Position numbers and translations under genes: made by a program. From positions 1-55,000 of the forward strand of contig KV908637.1 in NCBI GenBank assembly GCA_002005505.1: a stretch of 55,000 nt of DNA, in the 5' to 3' direction. Positions within the stretch are counted from its first letter, which is position 1, and every line of letters begins with the position of its first letter. This DNA is from Botryococcus braunii. Its lineage: Eukaryota > Chlorophyta > Trebouxiophyceae. The notes below the pieces were generated by a model. That model was not told the DNA's origin and did not search any database. It saw nothing but the letters and a program-made list of their open reading frames with translations. Positions 1-13,165 of the stretch are shown here, in pieces.

Positions 1-780
1 GGGGCATTTATTACTCAAAGGGTAGCAGGAAACTACACTAATGCAGTGTACCAGCACTGAAGTTCTGCAGATCCAGCAGGGGTATAAGGCAGGTTGAAAT
101 GGCTGCAGGCCATGGGTGGGAGGCATATGGTACTAGTTTGGAGACCAGCAAGCTAAGTTTGGAGGAGGAAGACGCCACAGACAAACCAGCAGCTTATTGT
201 TCCTGTATGCCCTGTGCAGGAACACCCGGTTAGCAGCATACTTTCTTGCCACTGGCAGTTCATGAAGAAGAAAAGCACCAAGCATTTCTCATGGACTGCA
301 GGGTTTTTAAGCAAGGAACATATTATGCTGTGTGCAATGCTGGAAAACAAAAGGCACTGCTGGTTGCTTCTACATCTCAAGAGGTAAGATCCCGTTAAGT
401 CTTTTTACACATTGATAATTCTGCTTTGATTCACCCTGGCTATACTGGACATGTCCAATGTCTTTTTCTTGAGCGAGCTCATGAGAAAGACATAGAATAA
501 AAAAGTTGAAAGTGAACTTGGATATCTCAGGCACGAGCTGTATGCATCGAAACAATAACTACCTGACAGCAAAATTTGCCTTGTCAACCTTACGGTAGGG
601 TGAATAACAACCTTATTTTGGGCTGTTCAATTGCTGATGCAGCTTGTGGGTCCACTGTGTGGCAGTGATAGTTTCAGCAGCTGCTTCAACTTTAATAAAG
701 ATAAAAGAAGCCAGAGTATGGCCATGAAGCTGCTGAAGTGATCTGACTGAAACTTTTGTGACACTCACACATAGCATTTC
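1..780. other. no gene recognised
   Basis: Only short ORFs without recognisable motifs. A stretch around 250-390 (CATGGACTGCAGG, then AAGCAAGAAACAT-like sequence, then CATCAAGAGGTAAGA-like sequence) resembles 6880-6970, so both may be copies of one dispersed non-coding repeat. I see no other structure. Confidence 0.4.
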
Positions 781-914
781 ATTTTGCAGGTACTTTCAAG
801 AGCTGTGGGGCCGGCATTTCATTTTGCAGCTGCTGGCAAGAGCTGAGGGACCAGGGATTGATGACAACTGAGCTGCAGGTTGTTCAACAATCAAGTTGCG
901 TGTTTTCCCCTCAC

Positions 915-1500
915 AGTGATACCTGGACAGAGCATATTGCTCTTATTTGGAGGACACAGGCACAGTCGAGTGTTGGTACTGTCAAGGGCCAGCTACTGAG
1001 GCTTTTTGGACAGAGCATATTGCTCACTTGGCTCTCAGAAGCAGAATTGTACCAGCACGATTAGAATTAGAGGCTTGGTACTGTCTGAGACAAGCACGTG
1101 ATCCTGTCTGGACAGAGAGCATATTGCTCCAGAGTGTTCAGAAGTACAGGGTCATGATGCAAATGAGAAAAGCGTTGATAATGTTAACCGCAAAGCAGTT
1201 GATCTTGTCTGAAAAGAGAGCAAATTGCTCCGATGTGTTCAGACTCATGCAAGGCATGTTTCACGTGACAGAGCGTTGGTGCTCTCAAGGGCAAGCAATT
1301 GATGCTGTCTGGGGGTACACGAGCAGATTGCTTGGCTCTGTTTAGTTGTCCTCAGGCCCAAACCCAAACGACGGGCTGGGGGATTGTCAGGGGCACCAGA
1401 TGTGCGCCATTTTCTTGGCATCGACACTTCAACAAAACGACCTCAACGCTGTCTGGACAGAGAGCACATTGCTCAGTGGTGTTCAGAAATGCATGGGCTA
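915..1500. repeat. degenerate ~100-bp tandem repeat with palindromic core
   Basis: Six copies of the near-palindrome GAGCA-N-ATTGCTC lie at 930, 1013, 1117, 1218, 1321 and 1462. Each is usually preceded by CTGTCTGGACAGA and followed by a variable segment containing GTGTTCAGA or CTCAAGGGC. Spacing is 83, 104, 101, 103 and 141 bp, so this is an old, diverged tandem array. The ORFs that cross it have no recognisable product. Confidence 0.6.
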
Positions 1501-1529
1501 CCCCGACCCATAGACTGTTGCAAGTGTCA

Positions 1530-2290
1530 GGGGGACGCAGATGGGCTCAGGAGTTTCCGAGCCAAGCACGCTCAAGGCAAGCATGCTCAAGACACGCGGC
1601 AGGGAAAGCACCTGATGATGCCGGTGAAATCAACTTGCACATGACACAGCATAGCCCTGCATGGATGCTCCACGGTTGTGCTTGTTGTTGTGAGGTAGGG
1701 AAAGAGAAGAAGGCAAAGAGCATAGCATCCTATGGACGCTCCATGGCTGTGCTTTTTGTTGCAAGGGATTGGGAAAAGAACATGGGTAGCAGTAGAGTGG
1801 TAGAGTAGAGTAGTAGATGGAGAAGAAGTAGGGGAAACAAAAGGATGTCAGGAGGGTAGTAGAGGGAGAAGTAGAGTGGCAAGCCGTAGCAGCAGCAGGT
1901 GAATTGCCCGTTGTTGCAGATGAGCTCGGAGGTCTTGATCATGGCTCGAGGTAGACAAGGATTATTCATCGCCAGAGTCAGGGGCCATACATTTGTAGAT
2001 AGCACCTTTAGTGGGTGTGAGGAGGGTTCATTGCCCACATCCATTAGTAAAGTAGGGTCGATGGGCGGGAGGATGGACTCCCGCGAAATACAACAGATTT
2101 ATCGATGTCCTGGGCCGTCAACCAATCGCAGAGCGCGGTACGATTGCATGCGGCCTGGAGTCAACAATCAAGCTTTTGGCGAAGACTTTTATCAAATCGC
2201 AGGTATCCCGAGCTCCCACCCTGTTTTATGCCTACCCCTCACCCCTTCCCTCCCTTTCCCCCACTCTCTCGTCCCCTCTCTCCCCCCCCA
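1530..2290. other. no gene recognised
   Basis: No convincing coding segment. The ORFs here run into the (CA)n tract that follows and encode mainly Thr-His repeats. Two similar segments around 1650-1680 and 1720-1750 (CATAGC, CATGGA, GCTCCA, GGCTGTGCTT) suggest a local short duplication. Confidence 0.35.
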
Positions 2291-2300
2291 CCCCCCCCCC

Positions 2301-2302
<2 letters not shown>

Positions 2303-2385
<83 letters not shown>

Positions 2386-2388
2386 ACC
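2303..2388. repeat. (CA)n microsatellite
   Basis: About 40 CA units bordered on both sides by poly-C runs, directly visible. It produces artefactual poly-Thr/His and poly-Cys/Val ORFs. Confidence 0.97.
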
Positions 2389-2805
2389 CCCCCCCCCCAC
2401 ACCCACCGACCCTGCCGTGGGTGGAGTTACAGATGCAAATCTCAGGCTAAACTGCTGCACACATGGTGGCTTTGAGAAGGTTCTGCTGCATTGTAAGTTA
2501 CGGCCTGGGCTCAGATTCCCCAGACAAATTACACGCCCAAAGTCATGGAGTTCACAAGCTCTTCTGCAGCACACATGCTAGTTGAGAAGAGCTTCTGCTG
2601 CGCTCTAAATTGCTGGCCTCGAGCCGTTTTTCCCAGACAATCAAGTGGAATGTTTGACAGGTGAATGCCGTCCCGACACTGGTCTGGCCTGGAGCCAGCT
2701 GCGCCAGGACAAGCTGCCCTACCTTCTTGGCTCTGGGCCAGGACAAGCTCTGCGCCAGGACAAGCTGGCTCTGAAAAGACCATGAAACCGAATTGTGTTT
2801 GGGCC

Positions 2806-3080
2806 GCTGCAAGGAGCCCTTGCAGAGGACACTGCAGCTATGTGGCGGCAGGTGCAAGAGAACCTTGTCAAGCGAAATGCACGCCCTTGGTTGGCTGTGG
2901 CCTGGATCCCGCACAGGGGATCCTGCAGCTATGCGGCAGCAGGCTGAAAGGGACACCGTCGGATAGAAGCTGCAGGCCCTTGGTTGGGGCTGTGGCCTGG
3001 ATCCCGCACAGGGGAGCCTGCAGATATGCGGCAGCCGGCTCACAGGGATGGTGTCGGACGAGATGCACACCCTTGCATGG
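2806..3080. repeat. ~93-bp minisatellite, three copies
   Basis: The block TGCAG-C/A-TATG-C/T-GGCGGCA occurs at 2837, 2928 and 3023 (spacing 91 and 95 bp). Each copy is followed by a GC-rich segment with CCCTTGGTTGG and CTGTGGCCTGGATCCCGCAC. This explains why ORFs on both strands here look repetitive. Confidence 0.6.
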
Positions 3081-3264
3081 CAAAGGGTCTTTGGAGCAAG
3101 ACAGTGTTAGCCTGCAAATTATCGCATCTAATGTGAATGCTCGTCTGGCAAAGGTCCTTTCTGCCAACGTCCCTTGCAGGGACTTGCCTCCTCAGGCTAC
3201 CTGCTAAATTATCTAGCAAGAGCAGCAAGAGCTGACGACATCGCATCATACTGGCGTAATGAGA

Positions 3265-3500
3265 AGGCTTGAGCTTGTCAACCTGCCTTCAGAAGGACCC
3301 GAGGTCCCAGACCAGCCTGTGAATGTGTGTCTGCTGCGAAAGGAAGGAAACTCGTTCTTGGAGAAGTTTGTGCATGTCAACCTGCTGCCGGAAGAATGGG
3401 ACAGTTCCTTAGCGCAGCTTGCGCTTGTCATTCTGCTGCGACGGAAGGAAACAACGGTCGCGGAGCAGCTTGGCTTGCCAGTTTGGTGTGGTAGGAAGAA
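3265..3500. repeat. ~50-bp minisatellite
   Basis: About five degenerate copies of a unit containing CTTGTCAACCTGCTGC and GGAAGGAAAC, spaced near 50 bp. The ORF on the plus strand (3259-3783) is made of this repeat. The period is not a clean multiple of three and there is no recognisable domain, so I do not call it a gene. Confidence 0.5.
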
Positions 3501-4070
3501 ATCACACCTGCTGTCAGGCAAACGCTTGTGCTCGGGTATGTGGACACCATGTGGCTTCCCTGTGAGTCTTCCGATGTACATTTGTACAGCTCAAGAATCA
3601 ACTCCCAGCAGGTTTGGCCGGGCTAGGGGTGGCTCTGCCAAGTGCTGGTTGACTTCATTACGCCACATGACGATCCAAGTGCTGATCCGAGTGCTCCAAG
3701 TGATCCAAGTGCTGGTCGAGGGGGTGCTTCGTTGGGCCCTTCCAATGTTTGGGTCGCGTGGTTTCTATGCCAACCGCCCATAGCAAGCACCCAGGCTTGA
3801 GATCTGACGACATTGTGGCAGGTGTCCCAGAAGGACGAGTTCCGCTATGCGAGGCAATGCAACGCAAGCATATGGAACAAATGGGGTTTCATTCGTCCAC
3901 CGACTAAGAGGAATTACATCTGTCATTTGACAGGAGTAACATCTGTCCATTTGACAGGGGTTACATCTGTCCAGCCCAATGGACAAAACGGATGAACTCC
4001 CACCATTCAAAGGCTGGGGAAGGTCGCCCTGCAAATTCTGCAAGGCAATATGCCATGTTTTTGTTTTGAA
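3500..4070. other. no gene recognised
   Basis: Unique sequence with short repeats: CCAAGTGCTG at 3670-3715 and CATCTGTCCA-TTTGACAGG-like units at 3918-3975. No motif-bearing ORF. Confidence 0.35.
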
Positions 4071-4073
4071 TGA

Positions 4074-4154
<81 letters not shown>

Positions 4155-4170
4155 GAGAGAGAGGGGGGGT
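4074..4170. repeat. (GA)n microsatellite
   Basis: An almost uninterrupted GA tract of about 75 bp followed by a G-rich imperfect tail. Confidence 0.97.
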
Positions 4171-4236
4171 GTGAGGGTCCTCTTGCAATGCGCAAGCAGG
4201 TGCTGCCGCACATCGTGATTGTGATGGTCGTCAAGA

Positions 4237-4276
4237 GGGGGCCCCCCGCCCCCCCCCCCGGGGGGGGGGGGGGGCA
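4237..4276. repeat. C-run/G-run palindrome
   Basis: G5, C6, G, C11 and G14 runs in direct succession form a near-perfect C/G hairpin. Such blocks are difficult to sequence, so the base counts may be unreliable. Confidence 0.7.
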
Positions 4277-4279
4277 GGC

Positions 4280-4960
4280 ATCAAGTTTGCAAAGAACCCA
4301 GAGCAAGCTGCAGTTGTGCAACGTGGCAACAAGTCGGGACCGCCAAGATAGGAGATTCCCTTGGCGCACGACACCAGCCGGGCTCTCCCCTTGACACCCT
4401 GCTCAGCGGTGGTTCACCAGGACGCGAGGTTCAGTCCCCTGGGCCAAGCTGCTGAGGACGGAAACGCTTCGCCTCGCAAGCTGGTGGAGCCGCAGAGAAC
4501 TCTCCCCCGCCCAAGGCTTAGTCCAAGTGTGCATGCGGTACAAGGGCTCATGCTCCGGGAGGCTCCCAGTGACAAGGACCCTCCGGAAGCTTCCTTTGTT
4601 GCGGAGGAAGAACCCCGTGGACTTGCACGACAACAAACTCCTGTGGCCTTTGGTCAAGGTGGCCCCCTGTGGGAGCAGGCTTGGTGGCCCGCAGGTCCCC
4701 GGGCAAATGTTTTGGGACCAGACGCGATGCGGAGACGCGACGCGGAGCTTGCGGGAGATCTCTAGAGATGACGTCTCGACTGTCCACTGCGGTGAGTGGC
4801 AACGTTCGTGGCCTCGGACGTCATCATTTGAAGCCTCTCGTGCACCCATGAGCTTCTTTTGTATCCTTGTTTCACTTCGGCCTATTTCGGCCTTTGGATA
4901 CCACTTTTTTTAGTTTTTTCCCTTTTCCCCCTTTTTTTGGGTATAAATTATTTATTTTAA
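4280..4960. other. no gene recognised
   Basis: ORFs exist on both strands (for example 4361-4765 plus and 4403-4849 minus), but they are mirror frames of the same GC-rich stretch and show no domain. A real exon cannot be excluded. Confidence 0.3.
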
Positions 4961-4961
4961 A

Positions 4962-4980
4962 ACACACACACACACACACA

Positions 4981-5040
<60 letters not shown>
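4962..5040. repeat. (CA)n microsatellite
   Basis: A CA tract with one CC interruption near 4987. It forms the left border of the first copy of the duplicated module at 5040-5590. Confidence 0.97.
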
Positions 5041-6389
<1,349 letters not shown>

Positions 6390-6390
<1 letters not shown>

Positions 6391-6413
6391 GTGCGTGTGC
6401 ATGCGTGTGCGTG

Positions 6414-6445
<32 letters not shown>

Positions 6446-6448
6446 TGC

Positions 6449-6525
<77 letters not shown>

Positions 6526-6534
6526 TGTGTGTGT
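6390..6534. repeat. (GT)n/(GTGC)n microsatellite
   Basis: A compound GT tract with an internal run of GCGT units. Confidence 0.97.
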
Positions 6535-6539
6535 TCATG

Positions 6540-7060
6540 GAGGTGTGCGGCATGTGCGCACAAGCATGCAGTACTGCAGTATATCAAAAAGCTTCGTAAC
6601 AAACCTGTGTGCTATCATTACACTGCTACTGCTTGTCAGATGTATAACTTTTGAGGGGACTTGGTACAGGCCACTGTTGGATATGTTTGGTAACAAGCTA
6701 TGAGACCAGGAGGCCTTTTCTGGATGAGAAAGAAAGACGCTGACGATGACAGGGGAGATGAAACAGCAATATTAACTTTTCCGGAATTAAGTACAGCAAT
6801 GTGTGGCCAGGCCGCAATAGATCCTTCCCTCTGGCAGATTATGTTCTTTGCATATCCACCCTGCAGTCGGCAAGAAGTGCGTGTCACTTCTCTTCATGGA
6901 CTGCAGGATGGATAAGCAAGAAACATAATCTGCGTCTGTTGCTTCTGCACATCAAGAGGTAAGACCTCATAACGTTGTTTTTTTCTTCAGATTCCAGAAC
7001 GCTGTTTCGTTCATCTTGGGTTGTCCAGGATGAGTAATAATCATAGTTAAAGGTTTTTTC
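6540..7060. other. no gene recognised
   Basis: Only short ORFs. The stretch 6880-6970 resembles 280-390 and may belong to the same dispersed repeat. Confidence 0.35.
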
Positions 7061-7070
7061 TTGCTTCTTA

Positions 7071-7260
7071 GGTATGTATGTATGTATGTATGTATGTATG
7101 TATGTATGTATGTATGTATGTATGTATGTATGTATGTATGTATGTATGTATGTATGTATGTATGTATGTATGTATGTATGTATGTACGTATGTATGGATG
7201 TATGTATGTATGGATGTATGCATGCATGTATGCATGTATGTATGTATGTATGTATGTATA
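7071..7260. repeat. (TATG)n tetranucleotide microsatellite
   Basis: About 47 TATG units, pure on the left and with GATG/CATG variants at the right end. A 29-bp inverted repeat follows at once (7264-7292: TATGGTATACTCTA, one base, then its complement). Confidence 0.97.
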
Positions 7261-7515
7261 GTTTATGGTATACTCTACTAGAGTATACCATATCAAATGA
7301 GAAAGTTTTATGTGGCTCTGTGGTTGGAACCAAAACATCTGCTTCTAGAAGTCAATTCTACTCCAGGAAATGTTATACAAAAACTTGCTGTACAGAAGTT
7401 GCGTGTGTTCTAGAAGAAGCATTGCACATGCCACACTCCACATCTTGTGCATTGTAGCGCTTTGGGTTTGGAGATACTATCTACAAGATGCAGATGACAG
7501 GATACATTTGTAAAA

Positions 7516-7612
7516 GCAATTCATCCACAACCTTGCCTTGTAAAGGAATTGCAGCAGCTGCATTGCCTTTCATGAATTGCAGACATTATAAGGTTGCATG
7601 TGGATGAATTGC
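7516..7612. repeat. hairpin with 14-bp perfect arms
   Basis: GCAATTCATCCACA at 7516-7529 is the exact reverse complement of 7599-7612. Shorter complementary blocks inside (ACCTTGC against AGGTTGCA) extend the stem. Confidence 0.6.
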
Positions 7613-7619
7613 AGCAGGT

Positions 7620-8320
7620 GCAACGTGCTAGCCACACTGCACAAGCAGTGATGGCATTGGAATTTTGGCATCCCCCCACCACCGCATCTGCAGGCGTCCC
7701 CCGCAAAGTTTAACTAACCTTGAAGGAGCGGTTGGCGGGAAACGATGGCTGAGGGGCTTTCGTGCACCTCTGTCTAGAGTACCCGCAGCAGTCAGCCCCA
7801 GTACCCTGCAGGTGACCTTGGACAAAATGGTAGAGCCCAGTCCAAGAGTCAATTCATAGTTACTGGTAGTATTGATGTTGTTTCATGACATGGACTTACT
7901 GAATAGAAGTTAGTATTAGTAATTACTAGAGGTCGCCGAATACACGGGCTTCAGGTCAACCGTTGTAAAGACAAATTAATGTGTATTACCGAGATATCGT
8001 TTGAGCGTTTGAGAATTTTCTTGGCCGATGTAGCAGCGTGCACCAAGCTAAGTATCCTCCAATAATGAACCCTCCCGGGGGTAGGTTCATTACCCTCCTC
8101 CTGCACCTCCACCCATTCCCCATGGGTGCAGTTTCCCCCCCCCCCCCCCCGGGTCCCTGCCATCCCACGGGTCCACGGTAACCTCCCAACCACACATGTC
8201 ACACACAGGCGAGTGTATCCAATCCATAAGCGTCATCCCACCGACAGACGCGTCCGGGGCCAGCCTCCCAGCAACATTGTAACTTTTACTGCTCGTGTAC
8301 AACTATTTCCAAATTGTTTG
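7620..8320. other. no gene recognised
   Basis: No supported coding segment. A run of 16 or so C lies at 8136-8152. Confidence 0.35.
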
Positions 8321-8330
8321 GATATACGCG

Positions 8331-8522
<192 letters not shown>

Positions 8523-8683
8523 GAGCGCTGTTGAGGCCTGAACGGGGAAGGAATGGAACTGCATTTCAATAAAATGACATTTGTGAGAGGTTTGGCCGAT
8601 TGTCACTGGTTACGAGGACAATCGTGGGTCTTTTTGTCTGTCTCTTTACACGTCCCCTTTACAACCCTGGACCATTGACGGCC

Positions 8684-8701
8684 GTTCCCGCGCGCGGGAA
8701 C
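8684..8701. promoter_or_regulatory. palindrome resembling two back-to-back E2F sites
   Basis: GTTCCCGCGCGCGGGAAC is an 18-bp perfect palindrome; TTCCCGC on each strand fits the E2F/DP core. No gene start is identifiable next to it, so a regulatory role is only a possibility. Confidence 0.2.
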
Positions 8702-8727
8702 TGTACTTCTGCAGAAGCTTTACCGCT

Positions 8728-8766
8728 GGTGTGCGGTTCGGATAGGCTTCACTCGTTATTCTAAAT
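8728..8766 (+). repeat. copy of dispersed motif GGTGTGCGGTT...GCTTCACT
   Basis: Contains GGTGTGCGGTTCGGATAGGC followed by TTCACTCGTTATTCTAAATA. Similar sequences lie at 20579-20620 (minus), 43721-43758 (plus) and 53925-53970 (plus), with a partial copy at 20240-20270. Probably part of a dispersed repeat family. Confidence 0.5.
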
Positions 8767-8799
8767 AATTATGGCCGGCGCTCAAAAGCAGGACCTCCC

Positions 8800-10430
8800 A
8801 TCCCACTCCCAGTGAGCTCCCATACCACTCCCTGTAATCTCACATACCACTCCCATACCACTCCCTGTAATCTCCCATCCCAAACCCTCCCATCCCAAAC
8901 CCAGGGAACCTCCACCATTCCCACGTATGGTTCTTTGGGATTCGCTTGGGACCCTTTTGGGGATCCTTTTTGCCCCTCCCCCTTCCCCCCTTTCCTTTTT
9001 GCGCGAGGGCTGCTGCAGCTGCCAGAAGCTGCCCCTATGGCGAAACCTCGCTTCAGGCCGGCATGCTGGGCCTGGTGCCGGGGTGACGCGTTGCGCAGTT
9101 TCATGGACCCACGTGCTTTGTGGCGCACCACGGAGTCAGGGTCCCCTAATCAATTTCCCCTTCTACAAAAATACCCGTAAAATCCCACAAATTCAGCCCG
9201 GGTAGTACCTGTACTTGTCAGCCAGAAAGAGCCGGAAATCTTCGGGTTACCTCTACGCCTCTCGAAGACCTGTACGTGACCCGTAGCCAGTTTGGCCAAC
9301 CCGTACGGGTTGTAGAACCCTGATTTTGCCCCGAAATTCGTAGATTCCAGAAGAATTTTATGAACGTGCCCATGTGTTCGCACTTGGTCCCAAGCAATAT
9401 TAGCGAACCTCTCTGGCACATTTCGGCCCGTTCCCCAGTTTACGGAATTAGATTACGATCCGTACATCCGTAGAGAACACGTAGACATTGCACGGGCTTC
9501 CGTAGAATTTAGAACAAATATTACACCCCGGAAGATTTAGGTTTTGGAAGGCAGAAAGAAAGGGATTACTTCAGCCGCATGGAGATGACTTCGAATATCT
9601 ACAGAGTGAAGGCATAGAACTTGCCAACAGTTGGGAGAAGAATTTCGCGGGAGTGGAGGCGGTGTTCGGGGATGTGTTGGAGGCCATGTCCATTCATGGG
9701 CGTGTTGGAGGTTAATCTCGTGTACGTGGGTGTGTTGCTCGATCTCGTGGGTGTGTTTTAGGCCAGATTCGTCGCTTTGTTCTAGGCCCTGTTGGTGAGT
9801 GTGTTGGGAGACCCATATGGGTGTGGGGAGATCCATGCAATGTTCTTGGGTGTGGAGAGGTGAGGAAGGGGGTGGGTGGTAGTCCGGGCCGGGGTTTGTT
9901 GGCCCGGCCCAGTGTTTAGTTACTGGGACTTCCCTACTATTCAACTTTCCATCTTTCCACAATGATAAAATTATCCACTGATTACATAGTTCATCAAACA
10001 AAGAATCCGTCGTCCAGCTTCTCATAGCAGTGGTGGAGGGGGGCAGAAACCTCTTCCAAACTGCAGAGGTTGCTACGCGATTACTACAGGCCTTCCAAGT
10101 CCAGGATCAAAAGACAGAGTTGCCACACGCGTCAGACGATAAAACTCAGACACCTTTACACTTCGTAGCCCAACAATCATACACACACATGCAAGCCCTC
10201 ACAAGAGATTCGCTAACGATACACGAGCCTGCTGGAACACAAATCCAGCATTCCACCATCACATGGTGTGAGCCACACCTGTCGGCACTGTTACTGGAAT
10301 CCTCCGATTCGCAAAGGAAAGCCTCGCACCAGAGCGGGCCCATGCTTTTATGAAGTCAATTATGCGAGTGCCGGATTTTCAATACACATACAGCACCGAG
10401 CCAAGGTTCACTTTTCACTTATGGGAGGTC
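8800..10430. other. no gene recognised
   Basis: Bases 8805-8905 hold short tandem CCACTCCC/CCCATCCCAAACCC units. Bases 9537-10025 have a minus-strand His/Thr/Pro-rich ORF that follows from degenerate GTGTG-rich DNA rather than a recognisable protein. Confidence 0.35.
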
Positions 10431-10439
10431 GCGCAGACT

Positions 10440-10620
10440 TGTGCAAACACGCCACACTCTCGCAACGCGCCACGCTGTGCTGGCACACTTGCCTTTTGCC
10501 ATACAACGCCCCGCGCTGTGCTGGCACAGCAGCCTATGGCAATACAATGCGCCACACTGTGCTGGCACGGAAGCTATGGTCATGCAACGCTCCGCACTCT
10601 GTTTGCTGGCCCAGGGGCTC
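10440..10620. repeat. ~47-bp minisatellite
   Basis: Three to four copies of a unit containing ATACAACGC, CGC-A/C-CTGTGCTGGCACR and CTATGGC, between 10440 and 10620. Confidence 0.55.
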
Positions 10621-10624
10621 TCGT

Positions 10625-13120
10625 CATACCAGCTGCAGCCGATAATCACAAAAGCCAGAATGGAAAGGGAGCGAGCCCCTATGGGACCTCCAGCTCGTCC
10701 GCCTGTGGCCACCACCCTTAAGTACGCCTAAGCACACATCGACACTTCTTTTGATCTAATAAACACATTATCGCAGTTTGCGCCGATGCGGGAGCCAACC
10801 AGCAGAGACCTGGATGTCCCCCAAGGTGCTCTGCACAACACCTCCGCATGACTCTTTGCCACTTCCAAACCGCACGAACCCTATCCCGCCTGCACAGGCG
10901 GGACAGATGTACTGCTCTTCAAAGCTTACACTCACATACACAGGTGCCCGAGTCACTGGGGGTAGATCACGACGACCCAGACCGAGGACAGCCGCTGTTC
11001 ACGAGCACGTTCTCTGCAGCAAAAGATTCCTTCCAACGGGTTTTCACACACCCTATTTGCCGCACCGCGCAACATCTCGCAATCGGCTAAGTGCCTTGGT
11101 GGCTTTTAAACGAATGGTTAGAACTCCCGACTCGTCCCCACGCAGTCAGACCGGGGTTCGATCCCCGGCATTGCAAACAGATGGGCCACCCAGCTTTAGA
11201 TGACCCCTCCTTGCAACCGGCATGTCACCACATGAAACTACAAACATCGCAGACAATAATGGTGCAGCACGCAGCGGGGACGGATGCAAACAGCAACCGA
11301 ACAGAGAAACAGACCTAATGCGGCAGGCTGGGGTACATGTCCTCCACAGCCAACCGTGGTACAGCAAAAGCAACAATAGAGGACCATCAGAGGCCTGAAT
11401 AAGCTACCTTGGACGAAACGAAACCCAGACAGAAATTTTTCTAGCGTATGAGTCACGAAGGGAAATTTGGGCTGGGCACAACCCGTAGGCATGGCAGTGC
11501 CAGAGGATGCCGGGAAAAACCGTCACCGAAAGAATGGGAATGTGAATAAGAATCGAACCACGACGCACGGCGTTGCACCGCTTTGTTCTACTTACAGCGC
11601 AGTAAGGAACTGCAAGAACCGCATGTGCCTCGAAGCAATGTTTAATGGTACTAGAAATACGCCCGCGATTACTGGACCTGGGCTTTCCTACGTGCGTAGT
11701 ACCCAAGAACGGCATTAACAGTGACCAAACGCTGTTTTCTGACCTTGTGTAACGTATTGGGACAGCCAACCTCCCTGATTCTCATCCAAAACGAAAGTAT
11801 CTCCGCAAAAGCGTCACCCAAGCAAGACTCCAGTAGTTATCTACTGAACCTCTGATGATTAAGGCCTGCCACGTTCCCCCCCCCCCCCCACACACACACA
11901 CAGTTCACAGCTGCTGCGCGGTTCAAAAGGGAAGCATGGATTCCGAGCCGAGCCCAATCCAAAGTCTCGGCGTGCACACGGGGCATCCCCTCAGAGATTC
12001 CCACAGCTGGTCAATACACACCTGTTGTTGGTGAATTCACCCACTCGAGTCACAACAGGAATTTCTACTTCTTCCCACCAGGGACTCCACCAACAAGACC
12101 ATCTGCTCTACATGCCAACGCCCCTTGGGTCCTGAGGGCTGCCTGGGCGTGCTGGATGACCCTGTGAGGCAGCAGGGCTGGCACCCTCTGATAACCAACT
12201 CACCCGACCTGACCCACAAAACCACAACAAAAACCTGGGGAAAAAAGCCCCAGGGAGGGAAAAACACGCCCACATAAGCCTGGGGGGCCAAAAAAAGAAA
12301 CGAGATAACGATCCACGCCTTGCGCCCGCTCGATAGCGCTACCATGCCCCCCCCCCCCCCCAAAAAAAAGGTGGATGGGCAGGACTTACATGAGTGGCCA
12401 GAGCAAAAAAGAAAAAGAAAAAGAAAAACTGAATCCCGTTCGGACAAATTGAATGCTTTTATACTTTCCAATCCCTCCCAATGCTGTTTAAAATAAGTTC
12501 TGAAGCCGTGTCTGCTGTTTTCCATTTTTCTTTTCCCACGTGCCCCGCCGCTCTGCACGGGATCTTGGACCGAATAAAAATCGGAGGACCACCCTCCCCC
12601 CTCCCAGTTCGTGCAGGGGCACTCAAGGATGCGAACAAACGAGTCACAGCCCTCGCAGCCCTGCAGACCAAAAATGTGACCCCCCCCTCCCCCCACCCTC
12701 ATGCAGTTCAGGCACATGGGTGGACACCGTACGCTGGGATCACAGAGACAGATTGCCCAATTCCCCACAAATGTAGAGGAGAGGGAAGTCTGGTGGCATC
12801 ACCCCTGCCCACATGCTGAGGTTCGTTCGTTGAGATTCATTTTGCTCCGCAGGAAAAGCCCGCCTGTACATTCCAAAGCTCGGGCAAAAATGACGAGAGG
12901 AGTGACAGCTTCGCCCCCCCCCCCCTGCTCGGCAGAAGGCAGGGTAAGAATATTTTAAAATCAGGACAGCACAAGAAAGTTGACCGACGGCCGATCCGCC
13001 CGTGCCCGCCAAGGTGGCGGGCGTCAGCGACAGTTGAAAAATCTTTCAATCCCATGGGGTCACAAATCGATCCCCCGTATCCCCTAAAAGCACACACAGA
13101 CTCTTTGACTCTTGGGCGCG
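10625..13120. other. no gene recognised; two tRNA-like boxes
   Basis: A pol III B-box-like GGTTCGATCCC lies at 11154-11164 (plus), and GGTTCGATTC lies on the minus strand near 11546-11556. Neither folds into a convincing tRNA by eye, so they could be decayed tRNA-derived SINEs. Minus-strand ORF 12037-12768 shows no domain and crosses poly-C tracts. Confidence 0.3.
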
Positions 13121-13123
13121 AAA

Positions 13124-13125
13124 TG

Positions 13126-13156
<31 letters not shown>
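13124..13156. repeat. poly-A tract
   Basis: About 33 A residues with a single late G. Possibly the tail of an old plus-strand retroposon, but no body is recognisable upstream. Confidence 0.8.

Positions 13157-13165
<9 letters not shown>

Noticed and set aside
1899..2581. Overlapping plus-strand ORFs of 99-183 codons
   Set aside because: Their length comes from the (CA)n tract, which lacks stops in several frames and encodes Thr-His repeats.
9537..10025. Minus-strand His-rich ORF of 162 codons
   Set aside because: Derives from degenerate GTGTG-rich DNA; composition is that of a simple repeat.
11089..11172. A functional tRNA gene
   Set aside because: The T-arm-like GGTTCGATCCC is good, but the acceptor stem pairs poorly and no convincing anticodon arm forms.
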